Made by a program: the position numbers and the translations under genes
The notes under the pieces: model-generated
The model's input: only the letters and a program-made list of their open reading frames with translations
Told to the model about the DNA's origin: nothing
Databases searched by the model: none
Origin: a virus
Length of the DNA stretch: 64,000 nucleotides
Strand: one strand, 5' to 3'
IMG/VR virus record: IMGVR_UViG_3300032223_003493
Span: 1-64,000 of that record
Part shown: piece after piece, positions 63,463 to 64,000 of the stretch
How positions within the stretch are numbered: position 1 is the stretch's first letter
How the letters are laid out: every line of letters begins with the position of its first letter

Positions 63463-63690
63463 ATGCCACTTTTCCAATCACTTTCATTTGTAATTAATGA
63501 TCAAATTAGACAAAACACTATTGATATGCAAAGTGGTTTGACCTTAAGATCAAATGTCACACAAACTTTACAAGTTATTAATGTTAATAAAAATAATATA
63601 ATACAAGAGCCAGATGTTTTGCGCTGGGGTTATGCAAACTGGGGTGTTGAAAAAGTAACATCAGAATATAAGCCACAAGAAATTAAATAA
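63463..63690 (+). CDS. Small baseplate-module protein
   Basis: The 75-residue protein is beta-like at its start (LFQSLSFVINDQIRQN) and lacks cysteine or catalytic motifs. It starts one base after the hub-like gene ends and overlaps the next ATG by one base (TAATG). Small proteins at this position are often baseplate connectors; I do not recognise the family. Confidence 0.55.
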   Translation: MPLFQSLSFVINDQIRQNTIDMQSGLTLRSNVTQTLQVINVNKNNIIQEPDVLRWGYANWGVEKVTSEYKPQEIK

Positions 63691-64000
63691 TGGGAAATAC
63701 ACCAATTTATGGGTTTGGATACATCGAGCCAAACCAAGATCTTTCAGAAAACATTGATTTAGATGAGCTTCGTTTTAAAGCTATCGAAAATCAAATGTAC
63801 AATCTTTATCAAATCTTCAAAAATGGAATTATTGAAGATGATCCATTAGTCCCATCATGGCGTATTCAAACTTACTCAAACGAATTTAAATTAACAAAAA
63901 TTACAATTACTTCTGGCAAGGGATTTGTTTCGTATAAAGCTGGAAAAACCACAGCTTCTAAAGATGTAACATTACCAACAATTCCTACAACAGTTGGCTT
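63690..64000 (+). CDS. Start of a further tail or baseplate protein, 3' end outside window
   Basis: An ATG at 63690 opens a frame that runs off the window end (103 codons seen). The visible part begins MGNTPIYGFGYIEPNQDLSE, has an acidic segment IDLDELRFKAIENQMYNLYQ, then a beta-rich part ITITSGKGFVSYKAGKTTAS. It is coupled to the previous gene. A fibre or baseplate-wedge N-terminus is plausible but unproven. Confidence 0.6.
   Translation, partial: MGNTPIYGFGYIEPNQDLSENIDLDELRFKAIENQMYNLYQIFKNGIIEDDPLVPSWRIQTYSNEFKLTKITITSGKGFVSYKAGKTTASKDVTLPTIPTTVG

Noticed and set aside
1-64000. tRNA genes, CRISPR arrays, insertion sequences, integrase or attachment sites
   Set aside because: No cloverleaf, regular spacer array, transposase or flanking direct repeats were seen by eye; gaps are too short for most of these.
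1-64000. Stop-codon reassignment
   Set aside because: Long frames end cleanly at TAA, TGA and TAG (for example TAG at 12838-12840), and no gene appears interrupted by an in-frame stop.

Overview
The window looks like part of a large, AT-rich tailed-phage genome, probably from an uncultivated phage. It carries virion genes at both ends and a long block of surface-sugar genes between them. The standard bacterial code fits: TAA, TGA and TAG all end genes. Genes are tightly packed, with many ATGA and TAATG junctions, and no gap exceeds about 150 bases. No tRNA, rRNA, CRISPR array, insertion sequence or integrase was seen, and no terminase, portal protein or replication gene lies in the window. 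The host cannot be named from this sequence.

Layout. (1) 1-1234 (+): the tail end of a small, probably head-related gene, then a probable HK97-fold major capsid gene with unusually biased codons, closed by a strong bidirectional terminator. (2) 1294-24749, both strands: about 23.5 kb and 24 genes for making and transferring unusual sugars. They include two PLP/PMP-type sugar 3-dehydratases with His in place of the usual Lys (RfbH-like and ColD-like), RmlB-like and RmlC-like enzymes, two more epimerase/dehydratases, a PfkB/HldE-like kinase, a HAD phosphatase, and a NeuB-SAF-cupin fusion. Three separate thiamine-diphosphate (TPP) systems are present: a split transketolase, a shortened E1 alpha/beta pair and an acetolactate-synthase-like enzyme. 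The block also holds a B12-binding radical SAM enzyme, a PhyH-type dioxygenase, an Mpo1-like membrane protein, three methyltransferases and five putative glycosyltransferases. (3) 24732-41866 (-): head-tail connector, neck and tail genes, including a degenerate PHP-fold protein, a gp36-like connector and very large beta-rich tail proteins. (4) 41944-64000 (+): a zinc-ribbon miniprotein, two long helical proteins (tape-measure candidates), a 3464-residue protein with 14 PKD domains and a C-terminal RCC1-like region, a hub-like protein, and the start of another structural gene.

How the parts may work together (inference): modules 1, 3 and 4 build the head, neck, tail and a very long adhesin. 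Module 2 could make one or more rare sugars, possibly a branched 3,6-dideoxyhexose, a nonulosonic-acid-like sugar and a heptose derivative. These sugars could decorate the virion, for example the PKD or PA14-bearing tail proteins, or could remodel the host surface against competing phages. The most unusual features are the three TPP systems in one phage cassette, the miniature E1 pair, the adhesin architecture, and several genes where a TATAAT-like box sits exactly six bases before an ATG that lacks a Shine-Dalgarno sequence.
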